From an uncultured Clostridia bacterium (lineage in GTDB: Bacteria; Bacillota; Clostridia; Oscillospirales; Oscillospiraceae), in the NCBI GenBank assembly GCA_945918315.1, contig CAMEIK010000060.1, positions 1 to 6,897 on the forward strand: a stretch of DNA of 6,897 nt, written 5' to 3'. The translations under genes were made by a program, and so were the position numbers. Positions within the stretch are counted from its first letter, which is position 1. Every line of letters starts with the position of its first letter. This document shows, piece after piece, positions 1 through 6,231 of the stretch. The notes under the pieces were generated by a model. That model saw nothing but the letters and a program-made list of their open reading frames with translations, made no database searches and had not been told where the DNA came from.

Positions 1-116
1 ACGGCAAGGGCGCTGAGCTGAGCATCGCGAATGCCACCAGCGGCATGACCGCTCCGTTCCATCCCGGCGCGGCCCGGTACTTTGCTGAGCAGGGCTTCAC
101 GGTCCCCACAGCCTGA
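1..116 (+). CDS. TAXI-family TRAP transporter solute-binding protein, C-terminal end (partial)
   Basis: Only the last 37 codons are present, read from base 3 to a TGA stop at 114-116; the start lies outside the window. The visible segment contains TAPFHPGAARYFAEQG near the end. A proline-phenylalanine-histidine-proline-glycine-alanine motif followed by a tyrosine and a short charged helix is typical of the C-terminus of TAXI (TRAP-associated extracytoplasmic immunogenic) solute-binding proteins. These extracytoplasmic receptors bind a small substrate and deliver it to a TRAP permease. The next gene on the same strand, 76 bases downstream, is exactly the fused permease class that pairs with TAXI receptors, which supports the call strongly. 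The substrate cannot be deduced from this fragment; glutamate-like or other carboxylate ligands are only a family-level possibility. Confidence 0.85.
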   Translation, partial: GKGAELSIANATSGMTAPFHPGAARYFAEQGFTVPTA

Positions 117-136
117 TGAAAGAGAATCCGTAACAG

Positions 137-170
137 GGGATGGCCGCGGCATGGATGCTGCGGCCATTTC
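137..170 (+). promoter_or_regulatory. Intercistronic hairpin between TRAP receptor and permease genes
   Basis: Bases 140-152 (ATGGCCGCGGCAT) and 155-167 (ATGCTGCGGCCAT) form an inverted repeat with one G-U wobble. Bases 137-139 can add one G-C and two G-U pairs with 168-170. The two bases between the arms are too few for a loop, so the innermost pairs must open. Only three T follow the stem, so this is not a full intrinsic terminator. Its place between a receptor gene and its permease gene suggests 3'-end protection of the receptor mRNA or partial termination, giving more receptor than permease. That role is inferred from other receptor-permease operons. Confidence 0.6.
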
Positions 171-178
171 CACAAGCC

Positions 179-184
179 AGGAGG
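179..184 (+). promoter_or_regulatory. Ribosome binding site deciding the permease start
   Basis: AGGAGG lies 8 bases before the ATG at 193. A second ATG at 189, in another frame, sits only 4 bases away and reads five codons to a TAA at 204-206. Spacing and ORF length both favour 193. Confidence 0.75.
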
Positions 185-192
185 TGCCATGA

Positions 193-2136
193 ATGAATTT
201 GTTTAAAAAGAAATCTGCGCTTTCCGAGGAGCCCATGGACCTGGAATCCGTAATGAAGAAATATGACCGGGAATCCAATGTCCGTATCTGGGAAGGGAAG
301 CCCAGATTTGCCGTCAACTGCATACTTGCCGGCTTTTCTCTGTTTTGTCTGTATGTGACCCTGTTTACCAGCTGGCTGGAAGAACTGCGGCTGACAACCT
401 TTGTTGCCCTGATCATTCTGCTGGGATATCTGGTATTTCCCGCCAGAAAGGGAAAACAAAAACCGAATTACATCCCCTGGTATGATATTGTTCTGATGAC
501 TCTTGGCGTAGGCTCTTTCCTTTATTTCTCTTTTAACGCTGTGTCAATCATCCAGCAGGGAAGCAATTTTGCCTGGTATCAGATCGTGATTGGTCTTTTG
601 GGCATCGCCTCCCTGTGCGAGGTGTGCCGCCGGAGTGTGGGCGTGCCCATCCTGATTGTGGCTCTGTGCTTCCTGGCCTATGCTCTGACGGTGGGCCTTT
701 CCAACCCATCTCTGTGGGGACGGATTACCTATACCGTGCGTTACCTGTTTTACAGCAAGGAGGGTATTCTCTCCACGCCCATCAATGTGTGCTCCAAGTT
801 TATTGTGGTGTTCATCATTTTCGGCGCCTTCCTGGAGCGTACCGGCATTGCGGAGTTCTTTATTGAAATCGCCAACGCTTTCGTGGGCGGCTTCTCCGGC
901 GGGCCCGCCAAGGTTGCGGTGGTTGCCAGCGCCTTTGAGGGGATCGTGTCCGGCTCTTCCGTTGCCAATACCGTGGGCTCCGGTTCCGTAACCATTCCTC
1001 TGATGAAAAAGACCGGCTATTCTCCGGAGTTCGCGGCCGCCGCGGAGGCCTCCGCTTCCACCGGCGGACAGATCATGCCCCCCATTATGGGTGCGGCGGC
1101 GTTCCTGATGGCGGACTATGTCCAGCTGCCTTACAGCCAGATCATTACAAAGGCCATTCTTCCCGCGGTTTTGTACTTTACCGGTATTTTCATTTCCGTC
1201 CATCTGGAAGCGAAGAAGCTGGGGCTCAAGGGTCTGAGTAAGGAAGAGCTGCCCAAAATCAAGCCCCTGTTGAAGAAGACCTACCTGCTGCTGCCCTTGC
1301 TGCTTCTTATTTATCTCGTGGGTACCAGCCAGCGGAGCATTCAGTACGCCGCAGCTCTGTCCATCGTAGCCTGCATTTTCGTGACGCTCTTCAGCCGTGA
1401 GACCCGGATCACTCCCATGCGCCTGCTGGAGGCCCTGGCCGCCGGCGGTCAGGGAACCATCACCGTGGCGGCTGCCTGCGGCGTGGCGGGTATCATTGCC
1501 GGAACCATTACCATGACCGGCCTTGCCAACATGATTATCAATGGCATTGTTGTTCTTGCGGGCAGCAGTACCTTTATCGCTCTGTTTCTGACCATGATTT
1601 GCTGCATTGTTCTGGGCATGGGCGTTCCCACTACCGCTACCTACTGCATTATGGCAGCTACCTGCGCGCCCATTCTGGTCCGTATGGGTGTACCCATCGT
1701 AGCCGCCCACTTCTTCGTTTTCTACTTCGGGATTGTTGCCGACCTGACGCCTCCGGTTGCCCTGGCTTCCTATGCCGGCGCTGCCATTGCCCAGGCCAAC
1801 CCCATGAAAACGGCCCTGGTCTCCACGAAGCTGGCAATCGGTGCCTTTATTGTACCCTATGCCTTCGCCCTCAATCCTGCCATGCTGCTGATTGATACCA
1901 GCTTTGGCGAGGTGATTTTGATCTGTATTACATCCCTGATCGGTATCTGCGGTGTTTCCGCCGGCCTGGAAGGCTATTTCTTCCACAATATGAAGATGTA
2001 CCAGCGTATTGTGAGCGCCGTCGGCGGTGTTCTGCTGATTTATCCCGGCATCGCAACGGATGTGGTGGGCCTTGCCCTTGTTTTTGGGGTCCTGGCCATT
2101 CAGTTTGTTGAGAAAAGGAAGCCTGTCTTGGCGTAA
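193..2136 (+). CDS. TRAP transporter fused permease subunit (4TM/12TM DctQM type, TAXI-associated)
   Basis: This 647-residue integral membrane protein is the fused small (DctQ-like) and large (DctM-like) permease of a TRAP transporter, which moves a substrate delivered by an extracytoplasmic receptor using an ion gradient. The N-terminus is a charged cytosolic stretch with KYDRESNVR at 23-31, typical of this class. About five hydrophobic segments follow (residues 38-168), then the DctM-like domain. That domain carries the conserved reentrant-loop motifs SGSSVANTVGSGSVTIPLMK (253-272), EASASTGGQIMPPIMGAAAF (285-304), LGMGVPTTATYC (474-485) and FYFGIVADLTPPVALA (510-525). Further membrane segments near 541-562, 573-590 and 604-637 complete the fusion. 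Length matches the fused family (roughly 620-680). The start at 193 has AGGAGG 8 bases upstream. The receptor gene precedes it directly, so receptor and permease form one operon. Substrate is unknown. A transcription terminator lies about 140 bases past the stop. Confidence 0.95.
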   Translation: MNLFKKKSALSEEPMDLESVMKKYDRESNVRIWEGKPRFAVNCILAGFSLFCLYVTLFTSWLEELRLTTFVALIILLGYLVFPARKGKQKPNYIPWYDIVLMTLGVGSFLYFSFNAVSIIQQGSNFAWYQIVIGLLGIASLCEVCRRSVGVPILIVALCFLAYALTVGLSNPSLWGRITYTVRYLFYSKEGILSTPINVCSKFIVVFIIFGAFLERTGIAEFFIEIANAFVGGFSGGPAKVAVVASAFEGIVSGSSVANTVGSGSVTIPLMKKTGYSPEFAAAAEASASTGGQIMPPIMGAAAFLMADYVQLPYSQIITKAILPAVLYFTGIFISVHLEAKKLGLKGLSKEELPKIKPLLKKTYLLLPLLLLIYLVGTSQRSIQYAAALSIVACIFVTLFSRETRITPMRLLEALAAGGQGTITVAAACGVAGIIAGTITMTGLANMIINGIVVLAGSSTFIALFLTMICCIVLGMGVPTTATYCIMAATCAPILVRMGVPIVAAHFFVFYFGIVADLTPPVALASYAGAAIAQANPMKTALVSTKLAIGAFIVPYAFALNPAMLLIDTSFGEVILICITSLIGICGVSAGLEGYFFHNMKMYQRIVSAVGGVLLIYPGIATDVVGLALVFGVLAIQFVEKRKPVLA

Positions 2137-2149
2137 AGAAAAGGCGGTA

Positions 2150-2177
2150 ATGCAGTAGCCACAATTTCCTACTGCAT
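2150..2177. repeat. Perfect 9-bp inverted repeat after the permease stop
   Basis: ATGCAGTAG (2150-2158) and CTACTGCAT (2169-2177) are perfect inverted arms around a 10-base loop, starting 14 bases after the permease stop codon. No T tract follows on either strand, so it is not a standard intrinsic terminator. It may be an mRNA 3'-end stem or a protein site; I cannot choose between them. Confidence 0.4.
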
Positions 2178-2206
2178 AAAGTTCGAAAAAGATTCGAAAA
2201 AACGGG

Positions 2207-2248
2207 TGATTCCCACGCCAGTGCGGGCCACTTTATCGCAATGACGCC
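2207..2248. repeat. Degenerate dispersed palindromic repeat (REP-like), probable
   Basis: The stretch begins GTGATTCCCACGCCAGTG and ends TCGCAATGAC. Its ends are imperfect inverted repeats (GTGATTCC against GCAATGAC, two mismatches in eight), with a short AGTG/CACT stem inside. From memory it resembles a noncoding palindromic repeat with ends like GATTGCCACG and CGCAATGAC that occurs in many copies in Oscillospiraceae genomes. This copy looks decayed on the right side. Only one copy is in the window, so the dispersed nature is recalled knowledge, not seen here. Confidence 0.4.
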
Positions 2249-2274
2249 GGCGACTGAATAGTTACAAGAAAAGG

Positions 2275-2315
2275 AAAAAAATCATCCCGGAGGAGATTCC
2301 TTCGGGATGATTTTT
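2275..2315. terminator. Bidirectional intrinsic terminator between convergent genes
   Basis: Bases 2277-2293 pair with 2299-2315 in a 17-bp stem (one G-U at 2290/2302) around a short loop at 2294-2298. The core is ATCATCCCG against CGGGATGAT. A run of A (2275-2281) precedes it and TTTTT (2311-2315) follows, so each strand has a GC-containing stem followed by T. It lies 139 bases past the permease stop and 16 bases past the aminopeptidase stop, as expected for a terminator shared by two converging transcripts. Confidence 0.9.
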
Positions 2316-2330
2316 ATGTTCCGGATGGGG

Positions 2331-3716
2331 TTATGCCAGATAAATAGCCCGGCAGGCAAGCATCGTCATGTAGCAGTCGTACTTACTGACAAGCTCCATG
2401 GGCGCGTGCATGCACAGCACCGGCACACCGGCATCCACGGTCACGATATTCCGATTTGCCATATAGGCGGCAACGGTGCCGCCGCCGCCCTGGTCAACCT
2501 TGCCCAGGGTTGCGATCTGCCAGCGGACACCCGCATCCTCAAAGGTCTTGCGGATGTGGTACATGGCTTCGGCGGAAGCGTCGGAAGCGCCGCCCTTTCC
2601 CCGGGAGCCGGTATACTTGCAAATGGAAATGCCGTAGTTGAGCATGCTGTTGTTCCGGCGGTCGCAGGTTTCCGGGAAGTTGGGGTCAAAAGCGTTGGAC
2701 ACATCGGCGGAGAGGCAGAAGGAATTCTGGAAGCAGTGGCTCAGCTTCACGCCCTGTCCATCGCAGAGGATGCCTATGAAGTATTCAAAGGCCTGGCTCT
2801 GCATGCCGCTGATTCCCACGCTGCCAATCTCTTCCTTGTCGGCAAGGATGCAGACAGCGGTGTGCTTGGGGGTGGGCAGGGTGAAGATGGGTTCGATTTC
2901 CGCATAGGCGCAGACACGGTCATCGTGACCGTAGGCACCCAGCAGGCTCCGGTCCAGACCCACTTCCCGGCACCGTCCGGCGGGAACGATGGTAAGCTCG
3001 GCGGAGCGGAAATCCTCCTCGATAATGCCGTACTTTTCGTTGAGAAGCCGCATGACATTGAGCTTCACAAGATCGGCACCTTCGCCGTTCAGAGGTTCGG
3101 TGCCCAGAATCACGTTCAGCTGTTCACCCGCAATGACCTGAGCGGCGGTTTTCTGCATCTGGTCGGCAGACAGGTGGATCAGCAGATCGGAGACTACCAG
3201 AATGGGATCGGATTCGTCCTCACCAATCGTGACGGTGACAGTGGAGCCGTCCTTCCGGCAGACGACGCCGTGAATGGCAAGGGGGACGCAGGTCCACTGG
3301 TACTTCTTGATACCGCCGTAGTAGTGGGTCTTGAAGTAGGCAATCTCGGAATCCTCATACAGGGGATTGGGCTTCAGGTCCATCCGGGGAGAATCCACAT
3401 GGGCCGCGCAGATATTGGCGCCCTGGGACAGGGGCTCGGTGCCGATGACGGCAATCAGAAAGCTCTTGCCCCGGTTGTTCAGAAAAATCTTATCGCCGGG
3501 CTTCACCGCCATACCGGGGACGGCAGGCTGAAAACCGTGGGCGATGGCCTGCTCGGTTGCCCAGGCGGTAGCTTCCCGTTCGGTTTTGCAAGCGTCCATA
3601 AAGGCGGCATACCGTTTGGCGTAGGCTTCCATTTCCGCGCGCTGTTCGGAAGTGATTTCCTGGTAGCCGTTCTTCGGCTTGGCGAGAAGGGAAGAACGCA
3701 GTTCATCGATGTTCAT
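2331..3716 (-). CDS. apeA: M18 family aminopeptidase
   Basis: The product is a 461-residue cytosolic zinc metallopeptidase of family M18 (the aspartyl aminopeptidase / aminopeptidase I family), which removes N-terminal residues from peptides. The metal-site motifs are all visible: AAHVDSPRMDLKP with His106 and Asp108, GHDDRV with Asp265/266, ADKEEIGS with catalytic-type Glu295 and Glu296, SADVSNAFDP with Asp338, and CMHAPME with His437. DQGGGGTVAAYMA (408-420) and the HYYGGIKKYQW segment (131-141) point to the ApeA type rather than ApeB. Length fits the family. The frame stays open upstream to 3848, but the start at 3716 is chosen because GGAGG lies 8 bases before it and the protein then begins as family members do. 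The start overlaps the end of coaE by 14 bases, implying co-transcription and coupled translation. The exact residue preference cannot be told from sequence. Confidence 0.95.
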   Translation of the reverse strand: MNIDELRSSLLAKPKNGYQEITSEQRAEMEAYAKRYAAFMDACKTEREATAWATEQAIAHGFQPAVPGMAVKPGDKIFLNNRGKSFLIAVIGTEPLSQGANICAAHVDSPRMDLKPNPLYEDSEIAYFKTHYYGGIKKYQWTCVPLAIHGVVCRKDGSTVTVTIGEDESDPILVVSDLLIHLSADQMQKTAAQVIAGEQLNVILGTEPLNGEGADLVKLNVMRLLNEKYGIIEEDFRSAELTIVPAGRCREVGLDRSLLGAYGHDDRVCAYAEIEPIFTLPTPKHTAVCILADKEEIGSVGISGMQSQAFEYFIGILCDGQGVKLSHCFQNSFCLSADVSNAFDPNFPETCDRRNNSMLNYGISICKYTGSRGKGGASDASAEAMYHIRKTFEDAGVRWQIATLGKVDQGGGGTVAAYMANRNIVTVDAGVPVLCMHAPMELVSKYDCYMTMLACRAIYLA

Positions 3717-4302
3717 GGGGTTTTCCTCCATTATTCTGTATTTTGTTAAGGAATTCCTCGCATTTTTTGGAAAATTCCTCACAAGTTCCGTTGTTTTCCA
3801 GAGTATAGCCGCACCGCTCCCGGAACCAGAAATCGGGGTGCTGGGCATTTATGCGGCTCTCGGCATACTCCCGTGTAATCCCGTCCCGCAGCATCAGCCG
3901 CTGAATCCGGTCCTCCCGGGGAGCCAGAACGGCGACGGTTACGTCACAAAGCTCCGCCAGCCCGCTTTCCAGCAGGGCAATGGCGTCGATGGCCGCAAAG
4001 TCCGGGGCAGGGGAGAGAAGGCGTGCTACTTCCCGTTTTACCGCGGCGTGGGTGATCCGGTTCAGAAGCGCCAGCGCCTGGGGATCGGAAAAAACCCGGG
4101 CGCCGAGCTGCCTGCGCTGAAGACACCCGTCGAAAAAGCATTCCGGAAAAGCGTCTCGGATTGCCCCCAGCATTTCCTTGTCGGAGGAAAGAAGCTGATG
4201 GTAGATGGCGTCACAGTCCAAAGTCAGCCCGCCCCGACGCCTGACGGATTCCAGCAGCGTTGTTTTGCCGCAGCCGGTGCCGCCGGTAATACCCAAAATC
4301 AT
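3703..4302 (-). CDS. coaE: Dephospho-CoA kinase
   Basis: This 199-residue cytosolic enzyme phosphorylates the 3'-hydroxyl of dephospho-CoA with ATP, the last step of coenzyme A synthesis. The N-terminus MILGITGGTGCGKTT carries the P-loop GGTGCGKT (7-14). DCD at 29-31 is in the place of the usual catalytic DAD. An LES segment (111-113) and the LID region LAPREDRIQRLMLRDG (126-141) followed by AESRINAQ match the family. Length is typical (about 195-205). The open frame extends to 4392, but the ATG at 4302 starts exactly at the P-loop strand, has GGAGG 7 bases upstream, and forms an ATGA overlap with the tsaC stop, so translation is probably coupled. The C-terminal tail is unusual: CEEFSKKCEEF at 174-184 is an internal duplication in an AT-rich stretch. 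The last 14 bases overlap the aminopeptidase gene. Confidence 0.95.
   Translation of the reverse strand: MILGITGGTGCGKTTLLESVRRRGGLTLDCDAIYHQLLSSDKEMLGAIRDAFPECFFDGCLQRRQLGARVFSDPQALALLNRITHAAVKREVARLLSPAPDFAAIDAIALLESGLAELCDVTVAVLAPREDRIQRLMLRDGITREYAESRINAQHPDFWFRERCGYTLENNGTCEEFSKKCEEFLNKIQNNGGKPHEHR
3725..3729 (-). promoter_or_regulatory. Ribosome binding site for the M18 aminopeptidase gene
   Basis: On the minus strand GGAGG ends 8 bases before the ATG at 3716. It overlaps the in-frame ATG of MEENP five codons upstream, which argues against that ATG being the start. The site lies inside the 3' end of coaE, in an AT-rich stretch likely to have little mRNA structure. Confidence 0.75.
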
Positions 4303-5333
4303 GCTTCTTCCTCCGCGTTCACGATATGGAAAGCGGCTGCTTTTTTCAGCCGGTTCTGCACCGCGTAAGCAACGCCGCCGCCGGTGGGACACCGGGCGTA
4401 GACCTGACCGATGGAGGGGTCGTCCAGCTCCCGCAGGGCGGCAAAGAGCCCTGCGGAGAGGGAATTGACATCTTCCTCAGCACCATACGCAAGAGGATTG
4501 CAGCCGTCATAGAGCGGGAGCTCCTCCTGAAAGCACAGCACCCGGTCGCCGGGGGCATAGTGGCGCCGGATATAGGCGGCGGCTTTCTCCCGGCTTCCGG
4601 CCACGATCACAACCGGCTCCTGGGGGGCGTAGTGCCGATACTTCATGCCCGGAGCCCGAACCACGGCATCCTTATCAATCTGAGCGGTGACGGCTTTGTC
4701 AATCACCAGGTCGCCCAGAACCTCCACAAGCTGTTCCGGCGTAATGCCGCCGGGACGAAGGAGCCGGGGACGGTCCTCCGTCAGGTCCACGATTGTGGAT
4801 TCCACACCTACCCTGCAGGGGCCGCCGTCCACGATGGCATCAATTTTCCCGTCGTGGTCGTGACGGACGTGCTCCGCCGTGGTGGTGGAGGGTTTCCCGG
4901 ACAGATTGGCAGAAGGGGCGGCAATGGGAACGCCGGACAGGCGGATGATGTCCCTGGTAATGGCGCAGTCCGGGCATCGGACGGCGACGGTATCAAGCCC
5001 GGCGGTTGTTCGTTTGGGGACAAGACCGTTTACGGGAAGAACCATGGTCAAAGGACCGGGCCAGAAGGCCTTTGCCAGTGTGTAGGCGGAAGAGGGAATG
5101 TTCTGACAGATGGTGTTCATTTCCTCCGGGGCGGCGATATGAAGGATCAGAGGATTGTCCTGAGGGCGGCCCTTGGCCTCAAAGATTCCGGCAACGGCAG
5201 CTTCGTTCAGTCCGTTGGCGCCAAGGCCGTAGACGGTTTCCGTAGGAAGGGCAACCAGACCGCCCCTGCGGATGATTGCCGCTGCCGTTTCCGCACAGCC
5301 GGGGTCATCCGCGGACAAATAAAGAGTCTGCAT
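4299..5333 (-). CDS. tsaC: L-threonylcarbamoyladenylate synthase, Sua5/YwlC type
   Basis: This 344-residue cytosolic enzyme makes threonylcarbamoyl-AMP from threonine, bicarbonate and ATP, the first step of the universal t6A37 modification of ANN-decoding tRNAs. The N-terminal YrdC domain (about 1-205) shows PTETVYGLG (30-38), KGRPQDNPLILH (54-65), WPGPLT (91-96), SANLSG (141-146), GVESTIVD (176-183) and LRPGGIT (192-198). Lys54/Arg56 and Ser141/Asn143 form the K-x-R and S-x-N signature. A linker APGMKYRHYAP (227-237) leads to a C-terminal Sua5 domain (about 240-340), so this is the long form, not the short TsaC of enterobacteria. The start at 5333 has a modest AGGTGA site upstream. The stop overlaps the coaE start (ATGA). 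A hairpin-bearing 65-base gap separates it from tpiA, so it may be read from the upstream transcript or have its own promoter; I see no clear promoter. Confidence 0.95.
   Translation of the reverse strand: MQTLYLSADDPGCAETAAAIIRRGGLVALPTETVYGLGANGLNEAAVAGIFEAKGRPQDNPLILHIAAPEEMNTICQNIPSSAYTLAKAFWPGPLTMVLPVNGLVPKRTTAGLDTVAVRCPDCAITRDIIRLSGVPIAAPSANLSGKPSTTTAEHVRHDHDGKIDAIVDGGPCRVGVESTIVDLTEDRPRLLRPGGITPEQLVEVLGDLVIDKAVTAQIDKDAVVRAPGMKYRHYAPQEPVVIVAGSREKAAAYIRRHYAPGDRVLCFQEELPLYDGCNPLAYGAEEDVNSLSAGLFAALRELDDPSIGQVYARCPTGGGVAYAVQNRLKKAAAFHIVNAEEEA
4310..4314 (-). promoter_or_regulatory. Ribosome binding site for coaE inside tsaC
   Basis: GGAGG on the minus strand lies 7 bases before the coaE ATG at 4302. 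It is embedded in the codons for the acidic AEEEA end of the threonylcarbamoyl-AMP synthase, and supports 4302 over upstream in-frame ATG codons. Confidence 0.75.
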
Positions 5334-5352
5334 AGTATCACCTGAAATACAA

Positions 5353-5382
5353 CGTAGGGACGACCGACCGGTCGCCCCTACG
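5353..5382. repeat. Palindromic REP-like hairpin between tpiA and tsaC
   Basis: Bases 5353-5365 (CGTAGGGACGACC) and 5370-5382 (GGTCGCCCCTACG) form a 13-bp stem with one A/C mismatch and a 4-base loop. No T tract follows on the minus strand, where the flanking genes are read, so strong intrinsic termination is unlikely. The GTAGGG...CCCTAC ends resemble a palindromic repeat I recall as common between genes of Oscillospiraceae; the window holds only this copy. A role in stabilising the tpiA mRNA 3' end is possible. Confidence 0.55.
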
Positions 5383-5398
5383 GAATCTGAATTGCTTT

Positions 5399-6175
5399 TT
5401 ACACGGTGGGCTGGTTGGCCGCTTCAATGATCTTGACAAACTTCTCGGGAACCAGGGAGGCACCGCCGATCAGACCGCCGTCGATGTCGGGCTGGGCCAG
5501 CAGCTCGTAGGCGTTCTTCTCGTTCATGGAGCCGCCGTACAGGATGGAGATAGCCCGGGCATTCTTGGAGGAGTACAGCTTGCGAACCACCGCACGGATG
5601 TCCTCACAGACCTCCTCAGCCTGCTCGGGGGTAGCGGTACGGCCGGTGCCGATGGCCCAGATGGGCTCATAGGCAATGATCACCTTGCGGATCTTGTCCT
5701 CGGGCACGCCCTGCAGACCCAGCTTGATCTGCATGGAAATCCACTCGGAGGTGATGCCGGACTCACGCTGCTCCAGGGTCTCGCCGCAGCACATGATGGG
5801 CACGAGACCGGCTTCCAGAGCGGCCAGAACCTTGGCATTGACATCGGCATCGGTTTCACCCATGGCACGGCGCTCGGAGTGGCCGATGATCACATACTTG
5901 CAGCCGGCATCCACCAGCATGTTGGTAGCGATTTCGCCGGTGTAGGCACCGGAGGCGTGGGCGTTGCAATTCTCGGCGCCGATACCCACCCGGGTCTCAC
6001 GCATAGCACGGACGGCGGCGGGGATGCACACGGCGGGAACGCACAGAGCCACATCGCACCAACGGCCCTTGGGCATGATCGCCTTAAGCTGGGTCATAAA
6101 CTCCTTGGTCTCGGAAGGGGTCTTGTTCATCTTCCAGTTGCCGGCAATAACGGTCTTACGGTATTTTCTGTTCAT
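5399..6175 (-). CDS. tpiA: Triosephosphate isomerase
   Basis: This 258-residue cytosolic enzyme interconverts dihydroxyacetone phosphate and glyceraldehyde 3-phosphate in glycolysis. All hallmarks of the TIM barrel active site are visible: AGNWKMNKT with Asn13 and Lys15, [10 protein letters not shown] with catalytic His99, [19 protein letters not shown] with catalytic Glu170 and the flexible phosphate-gripping loop, [11 protein letters not shown] (211-221), and GGLIGGASL (233-241) closing the phosphate site. Length is slightly above the usual 248-255. The segment [17 protein letters not shown] (67-83), at the dimer-interface loop, is a little divergent from the common form but keeps its glycine and TGE. 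The start at 6175 has AAGGAGAG (6181-6188) with good spacing. pgk lies 96 bases upstream on the same strand, the classic pgk-tpiA pairing, so the two are probably co-transcribed. Confidence 0.97.
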   Translation of the reverse strand: MNRKYRKTVIAGNWKMNKTPSETKEFMTQLKAIMPKGRWCDVALCVPAVCIPAAVRAMRETRVGIGAENCNAHASGAYTGEIATNMLVDAGCKYVIIGHSERRAMGETDADVNAKVLAALEAGLVPIMCCGETLEQRESGITSEWISMQIKLGLQGVPEDKIRKVIIAYEPIWAIGTGRTATPEQAEEVCEDIRAVVRKLYSSKNARAISILYGGSMNEKNAYELLAQPDIDGGLIGGASLVPEKFVKIIEAANQPTV

Positions 6176-6231
6176 GTTGACTCTCCTTATCTATGTTGAC
6201 ATCATGCAATGGTGGAATAAACAATGTTGGG

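Noticed and set aside
544..1986. Long open frame (480 codons) antisense to the TRAP permease
   Set aside because: The protein is low-complexity, rich in G, H, Q, N and R, with no recognisable domain. It mirrors the GC-biased third positions of the permease, whose conserved motifs prove the plus strand codes.
2318..2330. CCGGATGGG shared with the pgk-tpiA hairpin (6251-6259)
   Set aside because: A nine-base match without any shared flank or structure at 2318-2330 is compatible with chance.
2307..3749. Long open frame (480 codons) antisense to the M18 aminopeptidase
   Set aside because: It begins inside the terminator stem and its product has no coherent fold or motif, while the minus strand carries every metal-ligand motif of the peptidase.
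3717..3848. N-terminal extension of the aminopeptidase (44 more residues)
   Set aside because: It lies inside coaE, does not resemble M18 N-termini, and the internal ATG at 3716 has an ideal ribosome binding site.
4303..4392. N-terminal extension of CoaE (30 residues, arginine-rich)
   Set aside because: It overlaps tsaC heavily and precedes the P-loop strand, which normally starts the protein; 4302 has a ribosome binding site and ATGA coupling.
4326..5345. Open frame (339 codons) antisense to the threonylcarbamoyl-AMP synthase gene
   Set aside because: No motif or good ribosome binding site, and full overlap with a well-conserved gene on the other strand; a codon-bias shadow.
6176..6231. 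Possible promoter for tpiA in the pgk-tpiA gap
   Set aside because: TTGTTT and CATAGAT resemble weak -35 and -10 boxes, but no pair has suitable spacing and distance from the start codon.
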